Shown: positions 1-7,351 of the stretch, piece by piece
Position numbering within the stretch: position 1 is the first letter of the stretch
Layout of the letters: the number at the start of each line of letters is the position of its first letter
Assembly (NCBI GenBank): GCA_002495735.1
Contig: DAGM01000053.1
Location: 1 to 16,917, forward strand
Source of the DNA: Euryarchaeota archaeon UBA54
GTDB lineage: Archaea; Thermoplasmatota; Poseidoniia; Poseidoniales; Thalassarchaeaceae
Direction of reading: 5' to 3'
Length of the DNA: 16,917 nucleotides
The notes under the pieces: generated by a model
What the model was told of the DNA's origin: nothing
The model's input: only the letters and a program-made list of their open reading frames with translations
The model's database searches: none
Position numbers and translations under genes: made by a program

Positions 1-162
1 GAGGCTCTGGCAGCCTGGAACGGTTACGCCTTCGACGTGCCCGGAGGCCCTGGCTTCGCAAGGGTGACCTGCACGCTCGATGGCTTCGCAGACAGGCGTC
101 TGAGATGGTGGGCCCGCCAGGATTTGAACCTGGGTCAAATCGTCCCAAACGATCTAGCATAA
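1..162 (+). CDS. Possible 3' end of an upstream gene, cut by the window edge
   Basis: Frame 1 is open from the first base to a TAA at 160-162 (53 residues). The first 35 or so codons look like neighbouring genes in GC-rich third positions, but I do not recognise the protein. The last 19 codons run antisense through the tRNA-Pro gene and give the familiar translated-tRNA artefact (WARQDLNL). Either a real gene ends by overlapping the tRNA on the other strand, or the frame is open by chance. No start is visible and no function can be given. Confidence 0.3.
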   Translation, partial: EALAAWNGYAFDVPGGPGFARVTCTLDGFADRRLRWWARQDLNLGQIVPNDLA

Positions 163-183
163 GCCAGACTAACCCACGGGCCC
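106..183 (-). tRNA. tRNA-Pro: tRNA-Pro (anticodon UGG), 3' CCA encoded
   Basis: Read on the minus strand, a seven-pair acceptor stem (GGGCCCG at 183-177 with CGGGCCC at 116-110) closes a full cloverleaf. The anticodon stem GATCG/CGATT holds loop TTTGGGA (149-143), giving anticodon UGG at 147-145, which reads proline codons. The T arm is CCAGG-TTCAAAT-CCTGG and the D loop carries the conserved GG. The discriminator is A (109), followed directly by CCA (108-106), so the terminal CCA is genome-encoded. No intron is present. The D stem is weak (G-U, G-C, U-G). It lies 37 bases downstream of the preceding minus-strand gene and may share its transcript. Confidence 0.95.
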
Positions 184-220
184 TGAGTCCCATCCACTAG
201 AATGAGCAGCATGAAGGTTA

Positions 221-658
221 CTAGAGCCAGTACCAACTTTCGGAGTCGGCCATGAATAGGATACCTTCCATCTCGGCCTGCCCGATGACCTGCTCTGCTG
301 ACGGTTCGGCGTAGCCCTCTTTTTCCAATTCTGAGGAGAGTTTTTTGATAGTCAACCTGCCGTCGCTTCCGGTTGACAGGCGCATAATACTGCGTATAGC
401 CTCCGGACCTCCTCTGGTCTTCTCTCCCAGGACAGCCCTCCGGCTCTGCTCAGCGGCGATACGGGACTCTACCTCCTGACTAATCTGTAAAGGAAGATTG
501 GATGCAGCCACCGCCTCGGCGAGGCTCTTAGGAGACTGGAACTCCCTCTGCGTCTTACCCTTTGAGGAGCCACATCGGGGGCATGATGAGAACGAAGCTT
601 TTCTAGAACCAAACAAGTTGCCGCAGATGCACTTGACTAGTATCCAGACTTCATCCAC
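221..658 (-). CDS. Zinc-ribbon protein with C-terminal winged-helix-like region
   Basis: 145 residues starting with ATG. The N-terminus has a CxC pair (C10, C12) and a CPRCG knuckle (C26, C29), a four-cysteine zinc ribbon like those of small archaeal DUF1922/DUF5817-type proteins. A charged helical stretch (about 40-80) follows. Residues 84-145 (from GPEAIRSIMRL to the closing SWYWL) have the helix-helix-strand pattern of a winged helix. Zinc binding and nucleic-acid contact are inferred from these features; the function is unknown. It is divergent from the small membrane-protein gene at 743, and a tRNA-Pro gene follows its stop on the same strand. It is soluble, with no signal peptide. Confidence 0.75.
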   Translation of the reverse strand: MDEVWILVKCICGNLFGSRKASFSSCPRCGSSKGKTQREFQSPKSLAEAVAASNLPLQISQEVESRIAAEQSRRAVLGEKTRGGPEAIRSIMRLSTGSDGRLTIKKLSSELEKEGYAEPSAEQVIGQAEMEGILFMADSESWYWL

Positions 659-742
659 GCTAGAACCACAATATCGCGGTACAATAGTTTGTCCCGAGCG
701 TTACTGGGCCGATTTGATGTATCTCGGGCCCGTGCGGGGTGC

Positions 743-1021
743 ATGGTTGGACTCAGAGTAGTTGTCGGTTGGGTGCTCGCCGTGCTTCTAGTAGGGATGT
801 CGGCGAATAGCTTCGTTGCCGAGGGTACGCTCACCGCTGAGGCATGGGGATTTCTCTTGCTGACTCCGCTGGCTCTGATGATGGCGCTCAGTCCTACGGT
901 ACCTTGGGAGAGTACTGATTCAGAAGGAATCGAAGACTGGTCGGATGACGAGGGTTCCGAGGAAGGAGAAAAGGATGTTCCTGATCCAATAGAATCCGGC
1001 TTCGACATTCCGGTCCTGTAA
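743..1021 (+). CDS. Small two-helix membrane protein with acidic tail
   Basis: 92 residues from ATG 743. An ATG at 689 in the same frame would add 18 residues, but 743 places a hydrophobic segment at the N-terminus and follows a GGGGTG stretch. Two hydrophobic helices (about 4-21 and 33-49) are joined by a short loop. They are followed by a 40-residue tail with many Asp/Glu and almost no basic residues. I do not recognise the family. An overlapping minus-strand frame (637-1008) gives a serine-rich, low-complexity product and is less credible. The TAA stop abuts the stop of the convergent aCPSF1 gene with no spacing. Function unknown. Confidence 0.6.
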   Translation: MVGLRVVVGWVLAVLLVGMSANSFVAEGTLTAEAWGFLLLTPLALMMALSPTVPWESTDSEGIEDWSDDEGSEEGEKDVPDPIESGFDIPVL

Positions 1022-2938
1022 TCACGTGAGTCTGAGTGTCTCCAAATTAGCAGGAGCGTAGGTCTGCACCCTGAAGCGCTCCCTCAGACCTTGCCGGAAG
1101 GCGTTGCAGGTCTGAGGATCTCCGTGATGACAGATAATCTTGCGAGGGATCGGATTCAGAGCCGAGACGTAATCGAAGAGCTGGTTCCTGTCCGAATGGC
1201 CACTGAAGCCGTCTATGGTCACCATGTTGCACCTGATATCAATCATCAGGGTCTGCCCCTTGTCCATCAGAGGAACTTGGGCATGACCTTGCTGCAGACG
1301 CCTGCCCAACGTTCCCGAGGCCTGGTAGCCAACGAAGCACAGAGTATAACCGGGCTCAGGTGCCCAGTGTTTGAAGTACTCAACAATAGGACCTCCGGTC
1401 ATCATCCCACTGGTAGCGAGGACAATACAGGGACTAGGGTCGAGGAGTATCGCATCCCTCTGCTCGCGCGAATCGACCTGCTTGAACCATGATGAATTGA
1501 AGGGGTTCTCGGGACCTCCCTTTAGCATCTGACGGCGGAGGTCCCTATTGAGGAAGTTCGGATGACTGGAGTGAATCGCTGTGGCCTCGGATATCATTCC
1601 GTCGAGCCAAACAGTAACAGGCTTGACGTTGCCCGATTTGAATAACTGATCTATTGCTATCATGACCTCTTGAGATCGACCGACTGCGAATACAGGACAG
1701 AATATCTTGCCCCCTCTCCCAAGTGCGTCGATGATGAGGTCATGCAACTCTTGGCTGGCCTGCTGCCTTGTGGGCTGAATGTCCTGAGGTCCGCCGTAAG
1801 TCGATTCTATTACTAGTGTCTCGACCTTGGGGAACCTGACTGTTGCTGCATCGAAGAGCCATGATTTCTCGTACTTGATGTCGCCTGAGAACAGCAGCTT
1901 GTGTTCGCCCTTACCTTCTCCGATTTGCATGTAGACGCTGGATGAACCGAGAATGTGTCCGGCATTCTCCATTGTCATCTTTATGTCCGGCGATATATCC
2001 GTCTTGTCGCCCCAGTTGACATCAACAACGTGCTTGATGCATTCCTGTATGTCGGCTTTTGAGTATGGTGGTTCGTTACCCTCCGCCCGAGCGACCTTGA
2101 TGTAGTCAATCTGGAGTAATGTCATGAGATCACGAGTCGGTGGCGTGCAGTAGACAGGACCCCTGTAGCCGTACTTGAACAGAACTGGGAGCATACCAAT
2201 GTGATCTATGTGCGCGTGAGTAATCACAATCGCGTCCAAATTGTCCAGTGGGAGTAACTCAGGAGCGGTGAAGAAGGGCTCTACCTCGCTGCGTTTGGTG
2301 GTTGGCTTCGCCCCGCAATCTACGAGTACCTTAGACTCGTTGGTAGTGACTAGGTGCATCGCCCTGCCGACCTCTCTGTAAGAGCCCAGTGCAGTGATCC
2401 TGACCCATGGCTCACCGGGCCTTGGGTGGCGGTAGATGCGGGTGCCGAACTTCCTTAACAGTGATTTCCTGTCATCTGCCATCTCCTTGCGGTATCGTCG
2501 AATGTCATGCTGGGTTCGACTTCCTATGGCAGGCGCCCTGACCACATCAACTAGCCAACCAATCTCATCACGCAGAGCCTTGATGTTCGAACCCTTTGGG
2601 CCAACAGCTACGGAGGGATCGTCGCATTCAAGGATAACTTGACTGAGAGCGGGGTCGAGCCAGGTCTTGCGAACATCGGCATCGGGAGGAATCAGTCGCG
2701 CGACCGCGTCATGAACTGCATTTTCGTCGACCATTATATCGGCATGGGGCCTGATGACTACACGACGCTTGATGGTCTTCGCTATTCTAACCGTGAGGTT
2801 ATCACCAGAGCCGCTGAATGCCCCTGGCTGCTTGGTCACTATCGAAATCGAGCCAGCCTCTAAGTCGACCTCGTAGTCGACATCCTTGGGTATTAACTTC
2901 GAAATTTTCTTCTTCAATTCACTCAACGTAAAGCGCAT
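1022..2938 (-). CDS. fttA: KH-domain beta-CASP ribonuclease aCPSF1 (FttA), transcription termination factor
   Basis: 638 residues, full length for archaeal aCPSF1. In this family the protein cuts nascent RNA at U-rich 3' ends and drives transcription termination, and also has 5'-3' exonuclease activity. Visible domains: N-terminal KH region with GPKG (113-116); metallo-beta-lactamase fold with HAHIDH (241-246), H328 in AGHILGS and D353 in SGD; beta-CASP motif A E378 (ESTYG), ATSGMMTGG (508-516), FSGHSD (H581) and CHHGD (603-607). All expected zinc ligands are present, so the enzyme should be active. It lies 79 bases downstream of psmB on the same strand, with GGATGTGA as likely ribosome-binding site before ATG 2938. 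Recognition is very secure. Confidence 0.97.
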   Translation of the reverse strand: MRFTLSELKKKISKLIPKDVDYEVDLEAGSISIVTKQPGAFSGSGDNLTVRIAKTIKRRVVIRPHADIMVDENAVHDAVARLIPPDADVRKTWLDPALSQVILECDDPSVAVGPKGSNIKALRDEIGWLVDVVRAPAIGSRTQHDIRRYRKEMADDRKSLLRKFGTRIYRHPRPGEPWVRITALGSYREVGRAMHLVTTNESKVLVDCGAKPTTKRSEVEPFFTAPELLPLDNLDAIVITHAHIDHIGMLPVLFKYGYRGPVYCTPPTRDLMTLLQIDYIKVARAEGNEPPYSKADIQECIKHVVDVNWGDKTDISPDIKMTMENAGHILGSSSVYMQIGEGKGEHKLLFSGDIKYEKSWLFDAATVRFPKVETLVIESTYGGPQDIQPTRQQASQELHDLIIDALGRGGKIFCPVFAVGRSQEVMIAIDQLFKSGNVKPVTVWLDGMISEATAIHSSHPNFLNRDLRRQMLKGGPENPFNSSWFKQVDSREQRDAILLDPSPCIVLATSGMMTGGPIVEYFKHWAPEPGYTLCFVGYQASGTLGRRLQQGHAQVPLMDKGQTLMIDIRCNMVTIDGFSGHSDRNQLFDYVSALNPIPRKIICHHGDPQTCNAFRQGLRERFRVQTYAPANLETLRLT

Positions 2939-3017
2939 TCGTTCACATCCTTGCTATGCTCACGGCAGTACTTGTCACCCACCAGAATGGGAGGTTGGCA
3001 CTTGGCCGGGAGGGGAT

Positions 3018-3644
3018 TTAGATTCCAGACAGGAGGTTTGATACCTCGTCTTCGGAGAGTTGGTTGAAGCCTATGTCAGGGGTGATGACGACGAGGTCCA
3101 TTCCGTTGCCGCTGGCGGCGTCGCGCTGAGCGGAGGCGAGCAGTGCCTTGGCGGCGACACGCAGGGCCTCGTCCGCGGACATCCCCTCTGTGAACTGATC
3201 CTCGAGCACTCCGTACATGTAGGGGCTGCCAGAACCGGTAGCACAGTAGACGTCAGGAATCGAGCCACCGGCCGAGTCTATACTATAGACACTAGAACCG
3301 GAATCATCCACACCTACGATTAGAAGTTGGACGTAATGCGGTCGGCCAACTAGAATGTTGGCAGTTAGTGTAGCGGCGCCCTTCACGGTCATTGAGGTAC
3401 CGTGCTTGAGCTCATAAAGGCGCAATTCGGCCGTGAGAGTGCGAGATAGCGACTGAGCGTGGCCCACCAGTCCTGCAGTAGTCAGAGCCACTGTGTTTGA
3501 AATCTTGAATACCTTCTGCACGTTCTTATTGGCAATGAAGTGCCCCATAGTGGCCCTGTGATCAGCCCCGACCACCACTCCACCATCAAAAGTAATCCCG
3601 ATGGTACTGGTTCCGGTCTTGACGACATCCATGGAATCGTTCAT
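3018..3644 (-). CDS. psmB: 20S proteasome beta subunit
   Basis: 208 residues. Beta subunits form the inner rings of the archaeal 20S proteasome and supply the proteolytic sites. A short propeptide (MNDSMDVVKTG) precedes the mature sequence TSTIGITF, so autocleavage is expected between G11 and T12, leaving Thr as nucleophile. Mature D17 (D28 in AD28HR) and K33 (K44 in NKNVQK) are in place, as is the SGSPYMYG stretch near the active-site serine. All catalytic residues look intact. The start follows AGGTGG six bases away. It is the first gene of a probable two-gene unit with the aCPSF1 gene. The alpha subunit is not in this window. Confidence 0.97.
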   Translation of the reverse strand: MNDSMDVVKTGTSTIGITFDGGVVVGADHRATMGHFIANKNVQKVFKISNTVALTTAGLVGHAQSLSRTLTAELRLYELKHGTSMTVKGAATLTANILVGRPHYVQLLIVGVDDSGSSVYSIDSAGGSIPDVYCATGSGSPYMYGVLEDQFTEGMSADEALRVAAKALLASAQRDAASGNGMDLVVITPDIGFNQLSEDEVSNLLSGI

Positions 3645-3695
3645 TGAGCCACCTGCTGCAGGGAAGTCCCCAGCGAACCCGACTCGTTTCGGGCC

Positions 3696-3703
3696 CCTTA
3701 TGA
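3696..3703 (-). promoter_or_regulatory. Possible TATA element for psmB
   Basis: On the minus strand this reads TCATAAGG. It lies about 52-59 bases before the psmB start, so transcription would start near 3672 and leave a leader of about 28 nt that includes the AGGTGG ribosome-binding site. The match to a TATA box is partial and was chosen by spacing. Confidence 0.25.
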
Positions 3704-3742
3704 ATGCGACGGGAGGGGGGACTGGAAAATCGTGGAATGGGT

Positions 3743-3757
3743 GTAAACGTGATTTAC
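3743..3757. repeat. Short inverted repeat upstream of sepF
   Basis: GTAAA and TTTAC arms flank a five-base centre (cgtga). It lies between the divergent psmB and sepF-like genes, 51 bases before the GTG start. It could be an operator or overlap the promoter; five-base arms also occur by chance. Confidence 0.25.
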
Positions 3758-3807
3758 GCGCTGTGCCCTACCGCAGAAGTCAAGGCGGCGCGTAGAAGCG
3801 GACAGTC

Positions 3808-4221
3808 GTGGCTAAGGGCGAGGCAAGTGGGCCGCGCTGGATAGAGATGCCTAGCATCCCGGATGATACGGGCATGGTTATGGAGCCCGGCGAGAACTAC
3901 CACGACCTTGCAGATAGATACCCCGACGCCCCCGTATCCAGAGGAACTGGTGACGCCATCGTCCACCGGGCAATACTCGACGATATCACCGGTGTATCCA
4001 TGGTGATGGACTGGGTATCAGATGGAGACCTAGTAATCGTGGAGATGAGCAGGATGCTAAGCCGGGAGCTTGAGCTGCAGACAGCGGTAGAGAGGCTTAG
4101 GGGCTTCGTAGAGGATGACTTATGCGGTGAGGTAGTCAGACTAGGGGATTCGCGACTTCTGCTTCTACCCTCTGAATTCGAGAGCACTCGGAAGTCCGAG
4201 GGTACATCGATGTACTTCTGA
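3808..4221 (+). CDS. sepF: SepF-like cell-division protein
   Basis: 137 residues from GTG 3808; ATG 3847 (residue 14) is an alternative start. The region from about 48 to 125 matches the SepF (DUF552) fold: a strand-rich GDLVIVEMSRM (73-83), a long helix (AVERLRGFVEDD), the family glycine at G107 (CGEVVRLGDS) and the closing RLLLLPSEF. In archaea SepF anchors FtsZ to the membrane at the division site. The N-terminal membrane-targeting amphipathic helix found in described SepF proteins is not evident here: residues 1-45 are rich in Gly, Pro and Asp. zpr1 begins just after its stop. The family call is by pattern, without a database search. Confidence 0.75.
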   Translation: MAKGEASGPRWIEMPSIPDDTGMVMEPGENYHDLADRYPDAPVSRGTGDAIVHRAILDDITGVSMVMDWVSDGDLVIVEMSRMLSRELELQTAVERLRGFVEDDLCGEVVRLGDSRLLLLPSEFESTRKSEGTSMYF

Positions 4222-4233
4222 GGTGATTCCATC
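4219..4233 (+). promoter_or_regulatory. Stop/ribosome-binding junction TGAGGTGA with ATC start for zpr1
   Basis: The sepF stop TGA is part of TGAGGTGA (4219-4226), followed by four bases and then ATC (4231-4233). The thyA-folA junction (9385-9399) has the same TGAGGTGA and the same four-base spacing before ATG. This marks 4231 as the intended start position of zpr1 although the codon is ATC. Confidence 0.6.
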
Positions 4234-4815
4234 GAGAGCCGTATCGAGCAGCCATGCCCGGTTTGCGATTACGGCAAAGAATTGACAATGATAGCGCACA
4301 CTTCCGAGATACCATATTTCGGAGAACATACTCAGTTGACCATACTTTGTGACTCATGCGGTTGGAAGCATACCGACTTCATCCCCGCCGAAGGTAGTAA
4401 GCCTGGCGGATGGAGTCTCAAAGTAAATTCGCCTGAACATTTGAGTGCGAGGGTAGTACGCTCCTCATCATGCACAGTGAGGCTGGTCGAACTGGCCCTT
4501 GAAGCCTCTCCGGGAAACAGTTCTTCGGGTTACATCTCCAACATCGAAGGCGTGTTCAACCGTTTTGGAGATGTCATCATGATGCTTCGTAGGCAAGCTG
4601 AGGATGATGATACCGCTGAACAATGCGATATCCTTCTGCGAGAGATCAGGAGAATCAGCGCTGGACAGGGATCTGTTGAACTCCTACTCTTGGATCCGAT
4701 GGGGCACAGTCAGATTCTTCATGATGATGCGAACCCGAGAGAGCTCACAGAGGACGAACTATCGAAGTTACAGACAGGCCCATCCATTCCAGTGTTCGAC
4801 GTAGATGACCTCTAG
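4231..4815 (+). CDS. zpr1: ZPR1-type zinc-finger protein, apparent ATC start
   Basis: 194 residues if translation begins at ATC 4231. The product has a ZPR1 zinc finger (C9-P-V-C12 and C40-D-S-C43-G), the SEIPYFGE motif that follows the first knuckle, RVVRSSSCTV (74-83) and GYISNIEGVF (100-109), all typical of archaeal ZPR1. Eukaryotic ZPR1 binds elongation factor eEF1A and helps it fold; the archaeal role is less clear. The only in-frame conventional starts (TTG 4282, ATG 4288) would delete the first Cys pair. ATC 4231 sits at the correct distance from a strong AGGTGA, so either ATC is used or one base is wrong in this sequence. The 3' end overlaps trpS by four bases. Confidence 0.88.
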   Translation: MESRIEQPCPVCDYGKELTMIAHTSEIPYFGEHTQLTILCDSCGWKHTDFIPAEGSKPGGWSLKVNSPEHLSARVVRSSSCTVRLVELALEASPGNSSSGYISNIEGVFNRFGDVIMMLRRQAEDDDTAEQCDILLREIRRISAGQGSVELLLLDPMGHSQILHDDANPRELTEDELSKLQTGPSIPVFDVDDL

Positions 4816-6191
4816 AGGGCATCAGGGGCGAGGAATTCATCTAGCCTGTCAGACCACATGTCCCTACGTTCGGTCAGTTCGTGCAGCCACTCTGTGGCCC
4901 TATCGATGCAGATTTGCTTGATTTCTCCGGCGAGCATTCGACCGCTCTCGTACTCTGCCTTGATTTCAGACAGGGCGTTATCATCGCGCTCGAAGAAAAA
5001 CTGGAGGTACTGGAAGGCCACGTCCTTGGAACAGTCGCCGCCGAGGCGGCGGTGCTCCTCTACAGTAGATTGACCCCCGCTGAATGACCGTTTGACCTTC
5101 ACTTCCATCTCCTCAATCGACTCGTCCATGAAAATTGTTGTCTCCGGCTGTGAGGAGGACATCTTATTCCCTGTCATACCCACAGCGAACCTGTGGTAGG
5201 TCGAGCAGGGTGGCATCAAACCCATGCCACCTAGCTCGCGCTCTAGGGCAAGCATTTGCATTCGCACACGTGCGCGGTCGTCAAGCGTAGCGCCGGGGAT
5301 GTCGAGTGTGCCGTACTTAGGATTGGCGAGCATATCAGCAAAGCCTAGGGGGGCGAGTGCCCCTGCCATTCGATCGAAGAGAATGGCCCTCGCTGAATCG
5401 TCGACCTTTCCACCGATGACGCCTAGTGCTCGCTGATTGCCCTCCTGCACCGATAGCGCCACCGTCAGACCTCCTTCCTTACGTGGCTTGACATTGAACC
5501 AATGGGTCTTTCCTGCAATACCACGAGTGAGTCTCAGATGGGGGTCTTGATCGATACCGACAGGGACTACGATGGGACGCAATCCACCGAAGTCCTCCAG
5601 TTGGGGATGAATGATGTCGCCAACTTGAATCAGCGGCGCCTGAACGTGAGCCAGATTGGTCTCGCCACTGAATCCGTATATCGCCTCGAACTCGGACAGA
5701 TTTGTCCTTTTACCCAGAGTAAATGCAAGTCGTTGCACAGCAGGTCTTGAGCTCTGGAAGTAGACCTTAGTGGAATCAGGATCGAGGCCGAGGGCAGCAT
5801 AGTTGTGGACGTACTCATTTAGGGCGGTTTTGCGACCCTCCTTGAGTGAGGTACCTCGGGTGGCTAGTGCCTCGAGGTCGGCAACTGTAACTGTGATGTC
5901 GGCGCCTTGCTCTTGGAACCATTTGACTTGGTCTATGACCATAGAATGACCTAGGTGCATCCTGCCACTGGGCATCAGACCTGTCAAAACCCCGAAGGGC
6001 TCTGCCCGCTGGATGCAGCCGAGAATTACGTCGAGATCACGATGGGCAAATACGATACCTCGACGGTGCAACATACCCGGATTCGGGAGTTCAGAGGGAT
6101 TCACTGTATCGAGGCCGAACTGTTCGATAATTCTCGCATAGTCCTGCGACTGTTCGGATGACCATGGATCTATGCGTTCGCCTTCCGCCAC
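4812..6191 (-). CDS. trpS: Tryptophanyl-tRNA synthetase, archaeal type
   Basis: 459 residues from GTG 6191. This class I synthetase charges tRNA-Trp with tryptophan using ATP. Class signatures are PSGRMHLGH (74-82, HIGH motif) and KMSSS (343-347); GIDQDPHLRLTR (212-223) is typical of TrpRS and argues against TyrRS. The N-terminal IDPWSSEQSQDYARIIEQFG stretch is the archaeal/eukaryotic-type extension. No conventional ribosome-binding site stands out before the GTG. It converges on zpr1, sharing CTAG (4812-4815), from which both stops are read. The 98-base divergent gap separates it from the oxidoreductase gene at 6290. Confidence 0.95.
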   Translation of the reverse strand: MAEGERIDPWSSEQSQDYARIIEQFGLDTVNPSELPNPGMLHRRGIVFAHRDLDVILGCIQRAEPFGVLTGLMPSGRMHLGHSMVIDQVKWFQEQGADITVTVADLEALATRGTSLKEGRKTALNEYVHNYAALGLDPDSTKVYFQSSRPAVQRLAFTLGKRTNLSEFEAIYGFSGETNLAHVQAPLIQVGDIIHPQLEDFGGLRPIVVPVGIDQDPHLRLTRGIAGKTHWFNVKPRKEGGLTVALSVQEGNQRALGVIGGKVDDSARAILFDRMAGALAPLGFADMLANPKYGTLDIPGATLDDRARVRMQMLALERELGGMGLMPPCSTYHRFAVGMTGNKMSSSQPETTIFMDESIEEMEVKVKRSFSGGQSTVEEHRRLGGDCSKDVAFQYLQFFFERDDNALSEIKAEYESGRMLAGEIKQICIDRATEWLHELTERRDMWSDRLDEFLAPDAL

Positions 6192-6289
6192 GTCCCGTGG
6201 CCTGCAATGCCCTCAATCAAGGCATCGCCCCTCAAAGCCGCCAAGAGTCCAACCGTTAGACCGAAGTATGTAACCGCCTTCGAACCCCC

Positions 6290-7351
6290 ATGGCATCGAT
6301 ACACTGCATTGGGGCCGGGCTCGTGGGCTCTTACGTCGCATGCAGGTTGGCCGATAAGGGGCATGACGTGCACGTGCACGACATGAATCCACGACCAAAG
6401 GTAGTTGGATACCCTAGAGTGATGATTCATCACGGCGACGCTTTGGACCACTGCGAGAAACTGAATGAGTACGCAGAGGTGGATATAGTCGTCAATATGC
6501 TACCAGGAGATATAGGGAAGATTGCAATGAATACACTGAATGAGCAGGGCTACAGGACGGTTGATCTCAGTTTTAGTGATGATACTCCTGACCTGCATGA
6601 CGAGAAAGCGAGGGATTGGGGCACTAGTATCCTATGGGACGTGGGGATAGCGCCCGGTCTGTCCAACATGCTTCTAGCAGAGGCCCATCGTAGGCTGGGC
6701 CCATTGGCCAGAGGTGAAGTCCGGGTCGGAGGCAATCCAACCGGACCGACAGGAGGTTGGAACTACATGGCTCCGTTCTCACCTAAGGACGTCATTGCAG
6801 AGTATACCAGACCTGCAAGAGTCATCAGAAATGGAGAAGAGGTGGTTCTACCCGCGCTTACAGAACGTCATCTGATTGATGTCCCTGAGCATGGCCAGAT
6901 GGAGGCCTTCCTGACCGACGGTTTGCGCAGCGTGCTCAGCTCGATACCTGCCGTCGAGATGTCGGAGTACACCGTCCGATGGCCGGGCCATATCCAGCGA
7001 TTCATCGATGAGAGGGATGCGGGTACCCTAGATGAGAATGAGTTGCTGCGCGAATGGTGGTATGACCACAAGATGCCTGAATTCACTTGGATGGAAGTCA
7101 AGGCAGAGGGCCACGATGGTACCGAGATGGTGTGGAGGGTAGCTGACTACGGAGGTGATGATGGTTCGTCAATGGCGCGCAGTACCGGGATGGTGACCGC
7201 GTGCTGCGTCGAGGAATGGCTGGCCGACCCCGAGATGCTCCCTCCGGGCGTGCATGCGCCCGAGGCATTGGCTCCCGGAGTCGTTGCTCGGATTATCCAA
7301 ACCATGCGCTCGGAGAGAGTTAGAATCGAGGGACCTGATATAGAATTGTGA
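6290..7351 (+). CDS. Saccharopine dehydrogenase family oxidoreductase
   Basis: 353 residues from ATG 6290. A Rossmann nucleotide-binding motif IGAGLVGSYVA (7-17) starts the protein; D31 at the end of the second strand suggests NAD(H). DVGIAPGLSNML (117-128) and PFSPKDVIAEYTRPA (162-176) are hallmarks of the saccharopine dehydrogenase / lysine dehydrogenase group. Members catalyse reversible NAD(P)-dependent oxidation of secondary amines such as saccharopine, but many are assigned to other substrates; no neighbour points to lysine metabolism, so the substrate is open. No ribosome-binding site is visible before the ATG. Its TGA touches the stop of the convergent gene at 7352. Confidence 0.85.
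   Translation: MASIHCIGAGLVGSYVACRLADKGHDVHVHDMNPRPKVVGYPRVMIHHGDALDHCEKLNEYAEVDIVVNMLPGDIGKIAMNTLNEQGYRTVDLSFSDDTPDLHDEKARDWGTSILWDVGIAPGLSNMLLAEAHRRLGPLARGEVRVGGNPTGPTGGWNYMAPFSPKDVIAEYTRPARVIRNGEEVVLPALTERHLIDVPEHGQMEAFLTDGLRSVLSSIPAVEMSEYTVRWPGHIQRFIDERDAGTLDENELLREWWYDHKMPEFTWMEVKAEGHDGTEMVWRVADYGGDDGSSMARSTGMVTACCVEEWLADPEMLPPGVHAPEALAPGVVARIIQTMRSERVRIEGPDIEL

Noticed and set aside
637..1008. Minus-strand 123-residue frame opposite the small membrane protein
   Set aside because: Its product is low-complexity Ser/Thr/Pro, whereas the plus-strand frame gives two clear hydrophobic helices and an acidic tail and fits the convergent arrangement with FttA.
1091..1492. 133-residue plus-strand frame opposite the FttA gene
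   Set aside because: Antisense shadow of a highly conserved coding region.
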